This document shows, one piece after another, positions 17,067 to 23,670 of a stretch of DNA of 52,131 nucleotides. This stretch comes from an uncultured Clostridia bacterium. GTDB lineage: Bacteria; Bacillota; Clostridia; Oscillospirales; Oscillospiraceae. How positions within the stretch are numbered: position 1 is the stretch's first letter; each line of letters opens with the position of its first letter. The stretch lies in contig CAMUZA010000007.1 of assembly GCA_947165085.1 (NCBI GenBank), positions 1-52,131 of the forward strand. The letters run 5' to 3'. The notes below the pieces were generated by a model. It did no database searches. It saw nothing but the letters and a program-made list of their open reading frames with translations, and had not been told where the DNA came from. The translations under genes were made by a program, and so were the position numbers.

Positions 17067-17406
17067 GCCTGTCGTTCTCCAGTCGTATGTAATCGCTGAT
17101 CTGCGCCGCAGAGCACAATACCGCATCCGGCTCTCTGCGCAGCAGCAGCTCCGCCGCAGACTGCGCCTCCGGCGTTAGTCCGTTGTCCGCAAAAATCAGC
17201 ATTCCGCGCATGCCTCTGTGCTCCCTCAAATGCAGGCAGCCGCGGATCGTATGCTCCGCTTCGGCTGCGTCGCCGCAGATATAGTAGATATGAACCGCGC
17301 CGTTTTCCGGACCCGGCAGTAAAAGCGCCTCTGACAGCGCCCGAACCACCATGAGCAGACCGCATGCCGCAAACGCAGCGATCATCACCCGAATCAGCAT
17401 TCCCAT
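17047..17406 (-). CDS. Small membrane-anchored protein of unknown function
   Basis: About 119 residues with one N-terminal membrane helix (MIAAFAACGLLMVVRALSEA) and a soluble domain containing VHIYYICGDAAEAEHTIRG and GMLIFADNG, which alternates hydrophobic strands and helices like a small alpha/beta fold. I recognise no named family. It is the first gene of the recD2-comF-mreB operon and overlaps recD2 by 20 bases, which argues that it is real and coupled. The start is uncertain: GTG at 17409, ATG at 17406 and ATG at 17400 are all in frame, and none has a clean ribosome binding site. An alternative frame over the same bases is arginine-rich and less protein-like. Confidence 0.65.
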   Translation of the reverse strand: MGMLIRVMIAAFAACGLLMVVRALSEALLLPGPENGAVHIYYICGDAAEAEHTIRGCLHLREHRGMRGMLIFADNGLTPEAQSAAELLLRREPDAVLCSAAQISDYIRLENDRLGAGTD

Positions 17407-17453
17407 CACCCAAGACAGTCTATGAACCGTCTTGACCTAATGTTCCAATATAT

Positions 17454-17482
17454 ATTCTACAACATATAGTATTAAATTACAA
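17454..17482 (-). promoter_or_regulatory. Probable promoter of the recD2-comF-mreB operon
   Basis: On the minus strand TTGTAA and TAGAAT are 17 bases apart in an AT-rich stretch. A CAAGAC/GTCTTG inverted repeat lies between it and the first gene (17410-17433). Confidence 0.55.
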
Positions 17483-17494
17483 GTAATATACAAG

Positions 17495-17524
17495 AAAAAG
17501 CTGAGGGTAATTTCTCAGCTTTTT
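17495..17524 (-). terminator. Terminator overlapping the stop codon of the FAD dehydrogenase gene
   Basis: AAAAAGCTGAG and its complement form a hairpin with an 8-base loop, followed on the minus strand by CTTTTTCTTGTATATT. The gene's TGA is part of the stem. Confidence 0.85.
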
Positions 17525-19098
17525 CTGATGATCGCCTCCGCGCAGAGCATGCCGTCCACTGCGGCGGACAGGATGCCGCCGGCGTAGCCGGCGCCCTCTC
17601 CGCAAGGGTACAGTCCCTTGATCTCGCTCTGCATATCCTCCCCGCGCAGGATCCTGACCGGCGAGGAACTTCGCGTCTCCGGCGCGGTCAAAAGCGCCTG
17701 CGGCGAGGCAAAGCCCTTGAGCGAGCCGTCCAGCGTTGAGATCGCCTGCCGCAGGGTGGCGGTGATTTTTTCCGGGAACAGATCGCGCAGATCGCAGAGC
17801 TTCACGCCCGGTCGGTACGTCGGCTTAACCTCGCCGAGCGCGGTCGAAGCGGTTCCCGCGAGGAAATCGCCGACCGTCTGCGCGGGAGCGCGGTAGGTTC
17901 CGCCGCCGAGAACGAATGCGCGATGTTCCAGCTCCTCCTGCCAGAGCATGCCGCCGAGGGTGTCTTTGCTTGGAAAATCCTCCGGCTTCAGCGTTACAAG
18001 CAGCGCTGCGTTTGCGTTCTCGCCGTCGCGCGCGGACAAGCTCATTCCGTTCGTTACAACGCCGCCGTTCTGCGACGCCGCCGCGACCACATAGCCTCCC
18101 GGACACATGCAGAAGGTATAGGCGGAGCTGCCGTCCGGCAAATGGCACGACAGCTTGTAGTCCGCAGGCGGAATGCCGTTTCCTGCCGCCGCGCCGTACT
18201 GCGATGCGTTGATAGCCGCCTGCTTGTGCTCGATTCGCACACCCATGGAAAACGGTTTCGGCTCCATCGGAATATTTGCAGCGTTCAAATAACGGAACGT
18301 ATCGCGCGCGCTGTGTCCGATTGCAAGAATGACGTCCCTGCAGGCGATCGTCTCCTGTCTGCCGTTTTGCACATAATCCACGCCGGTGATACAGCCCTTG
18401 CAGGTTTTCAATCCGGTCAGCCTTGCGCCGAAGCGCACCTCTCCTCCAAGCGCGATCACCTGCTCGCGCAGGTTCTGCACCACGGTAAAGAGCACGTCCG
18501 TGCCGACGTGCGGCTTGGCGTCGTAGAGGATCTCCTCCTGCGCGCCGAAACGAACAAATTGCTCCAGCACCCAGCGGCCGCGCTCATTCTTTGTACCGGT
18601 GTTCAGTTTTCCATCGGAAAACGTGCCCGCGCCGCCCTCGCCGAACTGCACGTTCGATTCCGGATCAAGCGCGCCTTCGTTCCAGAAGTCTTCTACCTTT
18701 TTGCGGCGTTCCGGCGCAGGCTCGCCGCGTTCGAGCACAATAGGACGCATGCCGGCTTTCGCAAGCACCAGGGCGGCAAACATGCCCGCCGGTCCGAAGC
18801 CGACGATCACGGGGCGGTCAGGCGACTGCTTTTTCGGGATCGTATAGACATAAGGCGTTACCCGCGTGATTTTATCGCTTCTGTTCTGCCGCAGGAGTTT
18901 TCCCTCTCCGCTTCGCAGCGTTACGTCCACCGTGTAGACCCAGTGAAGCGCCGGCTTTTTCCGCGCGTCGAGCGAGCGGCGGAAAATCGAAAGCGTCTTG
19001 ATCTCCGACGGCTTCACGCGCAGCGCCTGCGAAGCGTGATACAGCAGATCGTTTCGATCATGCTCCGTCGGCAGGATGATATCTCTGATTCGTATCAT
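17515..19098 (-). CDS. FAD-dependent dehydrogenase of unknown substrate (COG2509-like)
   Basis: A 527-residue flavoprotein. An N-terminal domain of about 85 residues (IRIRDIILPTEHDRNDLLYH onwards) precedes a Rossmann FAD-binding motif VIVGFGPAGMFAALVLAKAG, then the family segment FGEGGAGTFSDGKLNTGTKN and, near the C-terminus, LYPCGEGAGYAGGILSAAVD. This is the large uncharacterised flavoprotein family common in Firmicutes; its reaction is not known. The start at 19098 is chosen because GAGGAG lies 7 bases upstream and the ATG overlaps the TGA of the preceding gene (ATGA); a longer form would add 16 poorly conserved residues. It forms a two-gene operon with the HI0933-type flavoprotein. Confidence 0.88.
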   Translation of the reverse strand: MIRIRDIILPTEHDRNDLLYHASQALRVKPSEIKTLSIFRRSLDARKKPALHWVYTVDVTLRSGEGKLLRQNRSDKITRVTPYVYTIPKKQSPDRPVIVGFGPAGMFAALVLAKAGMRPIVLERGEPAPERRKKVEDFWNEGALDPESNVQFGEGGAGTFSDGKLNTGTKNERGRWVLEQFVRFGAQEEILYDAKPHVGTDVLFTVVQNLREQVIALGGEVRFGARLTGLKTCKGCITGVDYVQNGRQETIACRDVILAIGHSARDTFRYLNAANIPMEPKPFSMGVRIEHKQAAINASQYGAAAGNGIPPADYKLSCHLPDGSSAYTFCMCPGGYVVAAASQNGGVVTNGMSLSARDGENANAALLVTLKPEDFPSKDTLGGMLWQEELEHRAFVLGGGTYRAPAQTVGDFLAGTASTALGEVKPTYRPGVKLCDLRDLFPEKITATLRQAISTLDGSLKGFASPQALLTAPETRSSSPVRILRGEDMQSEIKGLYPCGEGAGYAGGILSAAVDGMLCAEAIIRKS

Positions 19099-20282
19099 TT
19101 CACGCTCCTCAACTGTCCCGCAAGGCGACCGGACGACCAAGCCCACTGCAGATTGTAGCCGCCGCAGTCGCCGTCGATATCCAGGACCTCTCCAGCCGCG
19201 TACAGTCCGCGGCAGAGTCTGCTCTCCATCGTCGTTTCGTCAAATTCCTCCGTGCGGATACCGCCGGCGGTCACCTGCGCGCCGTCCATGCCCATCGCGC
19301 CGAGGACGCGGAGCGCAAACTGCTTGATTTGTTTTACTATGCGATTCAGGTCGTTCAGTCCGCCGCACGGCTGCTCCAGAGAAATTCCGGCAGAGCGCAG
19401 CACCGTTCTTCCGAGGCGGTTATGCAGCATGCCGGTCAACAAATCCTCCGCTTTCAGCTCCGGCATAGACCGGCAGCGCAGCGTCAGCATTTGCGTGATC
19501 TCTTCCTGCGTCAGTTCCGGCAGAAAATCGATCACGAGATTCTCCTCCGGCACGGCATAAGCTGATATCTCAAAGATCACGGGACCGCTCACGCCGTAGT
19601 CCGTGAACTGGATCTCACCGGTGCGGGTTCTTCCCGCATGCCGCACCTCTGCCTCGCAGCGCACGCCCTTGAGCGAACGCACGAACGTCATGTCGGTGCG
19701 GAGCTGGACAAGCGACGGTCGGAGCTTCGTTTTCGTATGGCCGAAGGACGAAAGCAGCTTATAGCCCAGATCCGTGCCGCCGAGCTTGCCGCCTGCGCAG
19801 CCGCCTGCGCAGACGATCACGCGGTCGGCGTGATAAACGGTTTCTCCTGCCGTCGCGTAGAATTCTCCGTTCTTCCGTTTCAGCTTCGTGACCTCTGCGC
19901 CCGTAACGATCGTCACGTTTTTGCGCTGTTCCAGCGGCAGGCGCAGAACGTCCGCAACGCTGTTCGCGCTGTCGCTGCGCGGATAGATGCGACCGCTGTT
20001 CTCCGTCACCGTCAGCAGTCCCAGCGAACGGAAATATGCAAGCGTGTCCTCCACGCCGAATTCGCGCAGTGCGTATCGGCAGAACTGCGGCTGTTGCCCG
20101 TGATAATGCTCTGCGCTCAGGTTTTGGTTGGTCAGGTTGCAGCGGCCGTTGCCCGTTGCAAGGAGCTTCCGCGCCATCCGCGCCTGCCGCTCCAGAAGAA
20201 TGATCTCGTTATCCGGTTGTTCAGAAGCGGTCAGAGCGGCGATCATGCCGGACGCGCCGCCGCCGATGATCAGGACTTTCAT
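19095..20282 (-). CDS. HI0933/BaiN-family NAD(P)/FAD-dependent oxidoreductase
   Basis: A 395-residue flavoprotein. The N-terminal dinucleotide motif is VLIIGGGASGMIAALTA and the family signature MARKLLATGNGRCNLTN follows; GGIRTEEFDETTMESRLCRG and GLYAAGEVLDIDGDCGGYNL lie near the C-terminus. BaiN from Clostridium scindens, a member of this family, has been linked to bile acid dehydroxylation steps, but the family is widespread and most members are uncharacterised, so no substrate is assigned. It is the first gene of a two-gene operon with its own promoter and a GGAGGG ribosome binding site. Confidence 0.9.
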   Translation of the reverse strand: MKVLIIGGGASGMIAALTASEQPDNEIILLERQARMARKLLATGNGRCNLTNQNLSAEHYHGQQPQFCRYALREFGVEDTLAYFRSLGLLTVTENSGRIYPRSDSANSVADVLRLPLEQRKNVTIVTGAEVTKLKRKNGEFYATAGETVYHADRVIVCAGGCAGGKLGGTDLGYKLLSSFGHTKTKLRPSLVQLRTDMTFVRSLKGVRCEAEVRHAGRTRTGEIQFTDYGVSGPVIFEISAYAVPEENLVIDFLPELTQEEITQMLTLRCRSMPELKAEDLLTGMLHNRLGRTVLRSAGISLEQPCGGLNDLNRIVKQIKQFALRVLGAMGMDGAQVTAGGIRTEEFDETTMESRLCRGLYAAGEVLDIDGDCGGYNLQWAWSSGRLAGQLRSVK

Positions 20283-20311
20283 AGCAGACCCTCCGGTAGT
20301 TTTCTGATTGT

Positions 20312-20340
20312 ATTATAGCCGTTTTGTTCCGTCGTGGCAA
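20312..20340 (-). promoter_or_regulatory. Promoter of the two-flavoprotein operon
   Basis: TTGCCA, 17-base spacer, TATAAT on the minus strand, 30 bases before the ATG at 20282. Confidence 0.82.
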
Positions 20341-20361
20341 GTGCTTCGTCACTTTCCGCGC

Positions 20362-20390
20362 TTGACAGCATGCGCAAAAGCCGCTATGAT
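20362..20390 (+). promoter_or_regulatory. Promoter of the DUF896 gene
   Basis: TTGACA, 17-base spacer, TATGAT. The expected transcript start (about 20397) falls on the GGAG ribosome binding site, so the leader is extremely short. Confidence 0.82.
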
Positions 20391-20409
20391 AGCTGCGGAG
20401 CTGATGCAA

Positions 20410-20625
20410 ATGACAATGGAAGATCTGATCCGCAGGATCAACGAGCTTGCGCACAAGGCGAAGTCCGAAGGGCTGACCGAAGATGAAACGAAGGAGCGCG
20501 ACGCGCTGCGCAGGCAGTATCTCGACGCGATCAAGCGCAATCTTACCGCGCAGCTGGATAACACCTACATCGTCACGCCGGACGGCAGGAAGACAAAACT
20601 GCATAAGAAAGAGGAACGGAATTGA
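20410..20625 (+). CDS. DUF896 family small protein (YnzC-like)
   Basis: A 71-residue, highly charged helical protein. MEDLIRRINELAHKAKSEGL, the EDETKERDALRRQYLDAIK segment and the PDG tail match DUF896/YnzC, short cytoplasmic helix-hairpin proteins of unknown function. In Bacillus subtilis ynzC lies in an SOS-regulated operon with yneA, but no LexA box or yneA is visible here. The start at 20410 is chosen for the 9-base spacing to GGAG (20397-20400); ATG codons at 20404 and 20416 are also in frame. The stop codon lies in the loop of the terminator that follows. Confidence 0.88.
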   Translation: MTMEDLIRRINELAHKAKSEGLTEDETKERDALRRQYLDAIKRNLTAQLDNTYIVTPDGRKTKLHKKEERN

Positions 20626-20640
20626 CCGTTCCTCTTTCTT
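20605..20640. terminator. Bidirectional terminator containing the DUF896 stop codon
   Basis: A 15-bp perfect stem (AAGAAAGAGGAACGG and complement) with loop AATTGA, flanked by T-runs on both strands. It serves DUF896 on the plus strand and the DUF1294 gene on the minus strand; each gene ends inside or at it. Confidence 0.9.
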
Positions 20641-20924
20641 TACGGAAATCTGATAATCCTCTGATCAATCAGCAGAAGAATAATATAGATCTGCAGCAGG
20701 AAGAGCATGGGAAACCCCAGCGCGAAGCGGATATACCGCGTCTTATGGTGAAAAATGAACATCGCGAGGCATCCGCCCAGACCGCCGAAGAGAGCCGTGA
20801 CGATAAACAGCACCCGTTCCGAGATCCTCTTTCCGCGATGACGCGCGCGATGAATATCGATACACATAAGGGTAAATGCGGTCACGTTCATAACGAGGAC
20901 AATCGCTGCATAAACATAAAACAT
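20640..20924 (-). CDS. DUF1294 family small membrane protein
   Basis: A 94-residue protein with three hydrophobic segments. ALFGGLGGCLAMFIFHHKTRYIRF is too long to be coincidental: the GGxGxxxAMxxFxHKT pattern is the DUF1294 signature. Function is unknown. The ATG at 20924 is chosen because residues before it are unlike the family, and GAAAGG lies about 12 bases upstream; a TTG six bases closer to the ribosome binding site is possible. Its promoter appears to lie inside the divergent lipoprotein gene. Confidence 0.87.
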   Translation of the reverse strand: MFYVYAAIVLVMNVTAFTLMCIDIHRARHRGKRISERVLFIVTALFGGLGGCLAMFIFHHKTRYIRFALGFPMLFLLQIYIILLLIDQRIIRFP

Positions 20925-20955
20925 AAATGACAAACGCCTTTCGGAGGGATTTTTT

Positions 20956-21459
20956 ATGAAAAAGCCAATCGTTTTGCTTTGCTTGATCTTGATTGTATCA
21001 TTTACTGCCTGCGCTGTCAAGGAAGATGACACTGTCTGCGTAAAAGACAGCTATGACATTCCGCCGATCCCCGCCTTCTGTCTGAACGCGCCGCTGCCGG
21101 AAGATACCGTCATGGCGGCAATGACCGAGGACGGGCAGCGTATTTTTTATATCCACGACGCCTTCACGATCTGCAAGGAATCCGTCAGCGCCTCTTCCGC
21201 AGACGAGGCGTTTCAGATTTTGACCGGACGAACGCGGGAAGATCTGCAGCCGGTTGCCGTCACGCGCTTTCCGCAGGAGGAATACCGCTACTCCTGCACC
21301 GCAGCGGGAGAAAACGGCACGGAAATCTGCACCGGCGTGCTCTTCTTTGACGGCGCGCACGCTTACAGCCTGCAGATCATCTGCGACGCTGAAGCAGAAA
21401 AGGCCTATCGCGGCACCTTCTCGGAGCTGCTGGCAAACGCAACGCTTGACGCCGTTTGA
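20956..21459 (+). CDS. Putative lipoprotein of unknown function
   Basis: A 167-residue protein with a lipoprotein signal peptide: two lysines, a hydrophobic stretch and the lipobox FTAC with Cys19. The mature part is acidic and strand-rich, with four further cysteines (in VCVKDS, FCLNAP, ICKESV and others) that could form disulfides outside the cell. I recognise no family. GGAGGG sits 9 bases before the ATG. It is followed by another envelope protein of similar size with its own promoter. Confidence 0.75.
   Translation: MKKPIVLLCLILIVSFTACAVKEDDTVCVKDSYDIPPIPAFCLNAPLPEDTVMAAMTEDGQRIFYIHDAFTICKESVSASSADEAFQILTGRTREDLQPVAVTRFPQEEYRYSCTAAGENGTEICTGVLFFDGAHAYSLQIICDAEAEKAYRGTFSELLANATLDAV
20992..21020 (-). 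promoter_or_regulatory. Minus-strand promoter inside the lipoprotein gene
   Basis: TTGACA, 17-base spacer, TACAAT on the minus strand, within codons for the signal peptide of the divergent lipoprotein. It would give a leader of about 60 bases for the DUF1294 gene. Confidence 0.72.
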
Positions 21460-21484
21460 CAAATCGGCAAATATCGGATAGAAT
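21456..21484 (+). promoter_or_regulatory. Promoter overlapping the end of the lipoprotein gene
   Basis: TTGACA, 17-base spacer, TAGAAT. The -35 box includes the TGA stop of the upstream gene. Confidence 0.8.
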
Positions 21485-21504
21485 AGTACCCGAAGGTGAT
21501 ACCA

Positions 21505-21999
21505 ATGAAACATGGTCTTACTGCCGCGCTTTTGTTCTTCTTTGCCGTTCTGATCGCCGTTGCTGTCTTTCTGATCATTCAGTTTTTTTCAATTCTCGAC
21601 AGCTCACAGCCGGATGCGGCAGAAACACCTGTGCAGAGTTCAGACGCTCAGCCGGCAGAGGAAGCCTCGCAGAATGCAAGAATAGTAGAATATACGAAAG
21701 AACACTGGCAGGACTACAATGTCTCCTATGATCCCGCCGCTAATGAACTCACGCTGTCGAAGGAAACCGCGATGGATCACGAAGCCGCCTGCGCTTACGG
21801 CGGCAGCGTTTACGAAGGCAAGTCCGCGCCCGAGACCTATCTGCAGACCGTTCAGATCATCGCGATCGACGTCTCTGCGCACTGCGACAGTCCGGGTCTG
21901 TCCGCAACGCTCTGCTATCTCAGCTCGGACGGCAAGCCGATCTTCACGGTCAGCAGCGGCGGAGAGATCTGGACCTGCTGGGAATCCGAAGACCCCTAA
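21505..21999 (+). CDS. Membrane-anchored protein of unknown function
   Basis: A 164-residue protein with an N-terminal membrane helix (LLFFFAVLIAVAVFLIIQFF), a Ser/Pro/Glu/Ala-rich linker and a strand-rich extracellular domain containing SKETAMDHEAACAYGG and SAHCDSPGLSATLCYL. There is no lipobox, so the helix probably stays as an anchor. I recognise no family; the layout (anchor, short linker, roughly 110-residue domain) resembles the upstream lipoprotein. GAAGGTG precedes the ATG at 21505. GtrA follows 21 bases downstream, so they may be co-transcribed. Confidence 0.75.
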   Translation: MKHGLTAALLFFFAVLIAVAVFLIIQFFSILDSSQPDAAETPVQSSDAQPAEEASQNARIVEYTKEHWQDYNVSYDPAANELTLSKETAMDHEAACAYGGSVYEGKSAPETYLQTVQIIAIDVSAHCDSPGLSATLCYLSSDGKPIFTVSSGGEIWTCWESEDP

Positions 22000-22020
22000 C
22001 TGTTGTACGGAGATACGCTT

Positions 22021-22488
22021 ATGAAACAAAAGATCAAATCCCTTTTTGACGCAAAGCTGTGGAAATTCCTGCTTGTCGGCGTGCTGAACACGATCGTCGG
22101 AGAAGGTCTGAAGGCGCTTCTTCTCGCCTTTACGTCCCTCGCGCCGCTGCCCGCTTCTGCGATCAGCACCGCGCTCGCCAGCGTGATGAGCTATTTTCTG
22201 AACCGCTACTTCACATTCAAATACAAGGGTGACAACGCAGCGGCGATCCTGCGCTTTGCGCTGAATATCGTCGTGTGTTACGTTCTGTCTCACGCGATCG
22301 CTCTTCTGCTGATCTACCCGCTGCTGACCGGCGCAAAGGACGGCTGGTTCGCGGGACTCAGCCTGATTGCAGCAGAAAAGAAAACAGCGGCGGACTATAT
22401 TGCGACCTACAGCGGCTCGGTCCTGTTCGTCGGCTTCAACTATCTCGGGCAGCGGTTTTTCGCGTTCCGTGAGGAAACGCCGGACTGA
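22021..22488 (+). CDS. GtrA family membrane protein
   Basis: A 155-residue protein with four predicted helices. LWKFLLVGVLNTIVGEGLKA and SYFLNRYFTFKYKG are typical of GtrA/DPMS-like proteins, which are thought to flip or present polyprenyl-linked sugars during glycan modification. The family member usually sits with a glycosyltransferase; none is next to it here, although an O-antigen-ligase-like gene and a PAP2 gene are nearby. The ATG at 22021 has GGAG 8-9 bases upstream. Confidence 0.87.
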   Translation: MKQKIKSLFDAKLWKFLLVGVLNTIVGEGLKALLLAFTSLAPLPASAISTALASVMSYFLNRYFTFKYKGDNAAAILRFALNIVVCYVLSHAIALLLIYPLLTGAKDGWFAGLSLIAAEKKTAADYIATYSGSVLFVGFNYLGQRFFAFREETPD

Positions 22489-22514
22489 AAAGACACGAAG
22501 CAACAATAATCGTC

Positions 22515-22540
22515 AAGGGAGGAGCAAATGCTCCTCCCTT
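22515..22540 (+). terminator. Hairpin, probable terminator
   Basis: AAGGGAGGAGC and its complement close on an AAAT loop. The 3' T-tract is weak (TTTGATATT). Confidence 0.6.
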
Positions 22541-22545
22541 TGATA

Positions 22546-22573
22546 TTGACAACCGCTGATTATTTGCTATAAT
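22546..22573 (+). promoter_or_regulatory. Promoter of the PAP2 gene
   Basis: TTGACA, 16-base spacer, TATAAT, 34 bases before the ATG at 22608; GAGGTG is the ribosome binding site. Confidence 0.85.
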
Positions 22574-22607
22574 GCAAAGGAAAAAAGCAATTTGAGGTGA
22601 AATATCC

Positions 22608-23330
22608 ATGCTTCGCCGCACACTGAAATGGTTCGTACCGACTTACGCTCTGTTCCCGCTTGCCCTAACGGGGATCATGAATCTGATCGCCTATACCGGA
22701 TCCAAGTGGATACAGTCAGTCTTTCATCTGAATAACGCGATTGATATGACGACGAAATGGGATAATGCGATCCCGTTCACTCCGATTTGGATCTTGCCCT
22801 ATCTGATCACATTTGCTTTCTGGTTCTACCTGTACATCACAGTGGCAAAGGAAGGACGGCAAGCTGTTTACCGGCTGGTCACCGCTGACTTCTGCGGCAA
22901 GCTGGTCTGCATGATCATTTTCATCGCGATGCCGACTACGAACGTCCGTCCCGAGGTCGTCGGCACCGGCTTCATTCCCTTTGTCGTTCGATTCGTCTAC
23001 TGGATCGACGCGCCGAACAATCTCTTCCCGTCTTTGCACTGTTTCATCGCCTGGCTCGGCACGAGACAGATCTTCGAGGCGAAGAAGATTCGCCACGGCG
23101 TCCTCAACGGCGTGCTCTGTGCGGTCGGCTCTCTGATCGTGTTCGCCTCTACCCTCTATACGAAGCAGCACGTCATCGCGGACGTTATTTCCGGCGTCCT
23201 GCTCGCGGAGCTCTGCTACGCGATCGCAAAATACACCAAGCTGCCGAACGTTCTGGAGCGCGTCAACGAGCGGTTCATGACCACAAAGCTGTGCAGATTC
23301 TACGATACGGCAGACTGGAGAAATACATAA
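22608..23330 (+). CDS. PAP2 superfamily phosphatase/phosphotransferase
   Basis: A 240-residue membrane protein with six predicted helices. The PAP2 catalytic motifs are present in the variant form seen in Aur1/inositolphosphotransferase-like members: TTNVRP, FPSLHCF and TLYTKQHVIADV, whose two histidines form the phosphoryl-transfer site. Possible substrates are undecaprenyl diphosphate or a phospholipid headgroup; the sequence does not choose. It has its own promoter and is followed directly by a strong terminator. Confidence 0.87.
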   Translation: MLRRTLKWFVPTYALFPLALTGIMNLIAYTGSKWIQSVFHLNNAIDMTTKWDNAIPFTPIWILPYLITFAFWFYLYITVAKEGRQAVYRLVTADFCGKLVCMIIFIAMPTTNVRPEVVGTGFIPFVVRFVYWIDAPNNLFPSLHCFIAWLGTRQIFEAKKIRHGVLNGVLCAVGSLIVFASTLYTKQHVIADVISGVLLAELCYAIAKYTKLPNVLERVNERFMTTKLCRFYDTADWRNT

Positions 23331-23332
23331 TT

Positions 23333-23375
23333 ACGAAAAAGCCGCCTGCGGATGCAGGCGGCTTTTTCGTTCAGC
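23333..23375 (+). repeat. 43-bp repeat, copy 1 (intrinsic terminator of the PAP2 gene)
   Basis: Identical over 43 bp to 23628-23670. It contains a perfect hairpin (GAAAAAGCCGCCTGC and complement, loop GGAT) with a run of five Ts, so it can terminate transcription. Confidence 0.9.
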
Positions 23376-23628
23376 GTGTCGAAAAACCTTTTTCGACACG
23401 CTGGCAGGCTGCCAAAAAGCTCGGAAGGCAAGCAACGCACGACCGTAGGCGTACATAGAGGTACGGTAGGTCGTGCGTTGCGCAGTAAGTCAGAATCCTT
23501 GCGGAGCAAGCAGTTTGCAATCTAAAAAGTTCGGAAAACTCCAAGCATTGAAGGATGCCGAATTCAGCGCACCTTTGCTGAAAACGTTTGACTGATTCTG
23601 ACGGTTCCGGACTTTTTTGACAGTCTGA
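23371..23628. repeat. Hairpin-rich intergenic element, possible MITE/REP-like unit
   Basis: About 258 bp without a gene. It holds a 15-bp perfect palindrome with a 2-base loop (23372-23403), a 13-bp inverted repeat GCAACGCACGACC around a nested CGTAC/GTACG stem (about 23432-23476), a CTTGC/GCAAG hairpin, a TTCAGC/GCTGAA hairpin, and GTCAGAATC paired with GATTCTGAC about 100 bp apart. The ends are imperfect inverted repeats: left CAGGCTGCCAAAAAGCTCGG (from 23405) against right CAGACTGTCAAAAAAGTCCGG (complement, from 23627). The element is bracketed by the two identical terminators. Whether it is mobile cannot be judged from one copy. Confidence 0.55.
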
Positions 23629-23670
23629 CGAAAAAGCCGCCTGCGGATGCAGGCGGCTTTTTCGTTCAGC
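23628..23670 (-). repeat. 43-bp repeat, copy 2 (terminator of the Ig-like protein gene)
   Basis: Identical to 23333-23375 and in the same orientation. Here it ends the minus-strand gene, whose TGA (23666-23668) lies in the repeat. The hairpin is symmetric, so it works on either strand. Confidence 0.9.

Noticed and set aside
17051-17413. Alternative frame over the small gene upstream of recD2
   Set aside because: Arg- and Gly-rich composition; the other frame has a membrane helix and overlaps recD2 in a coupled way.
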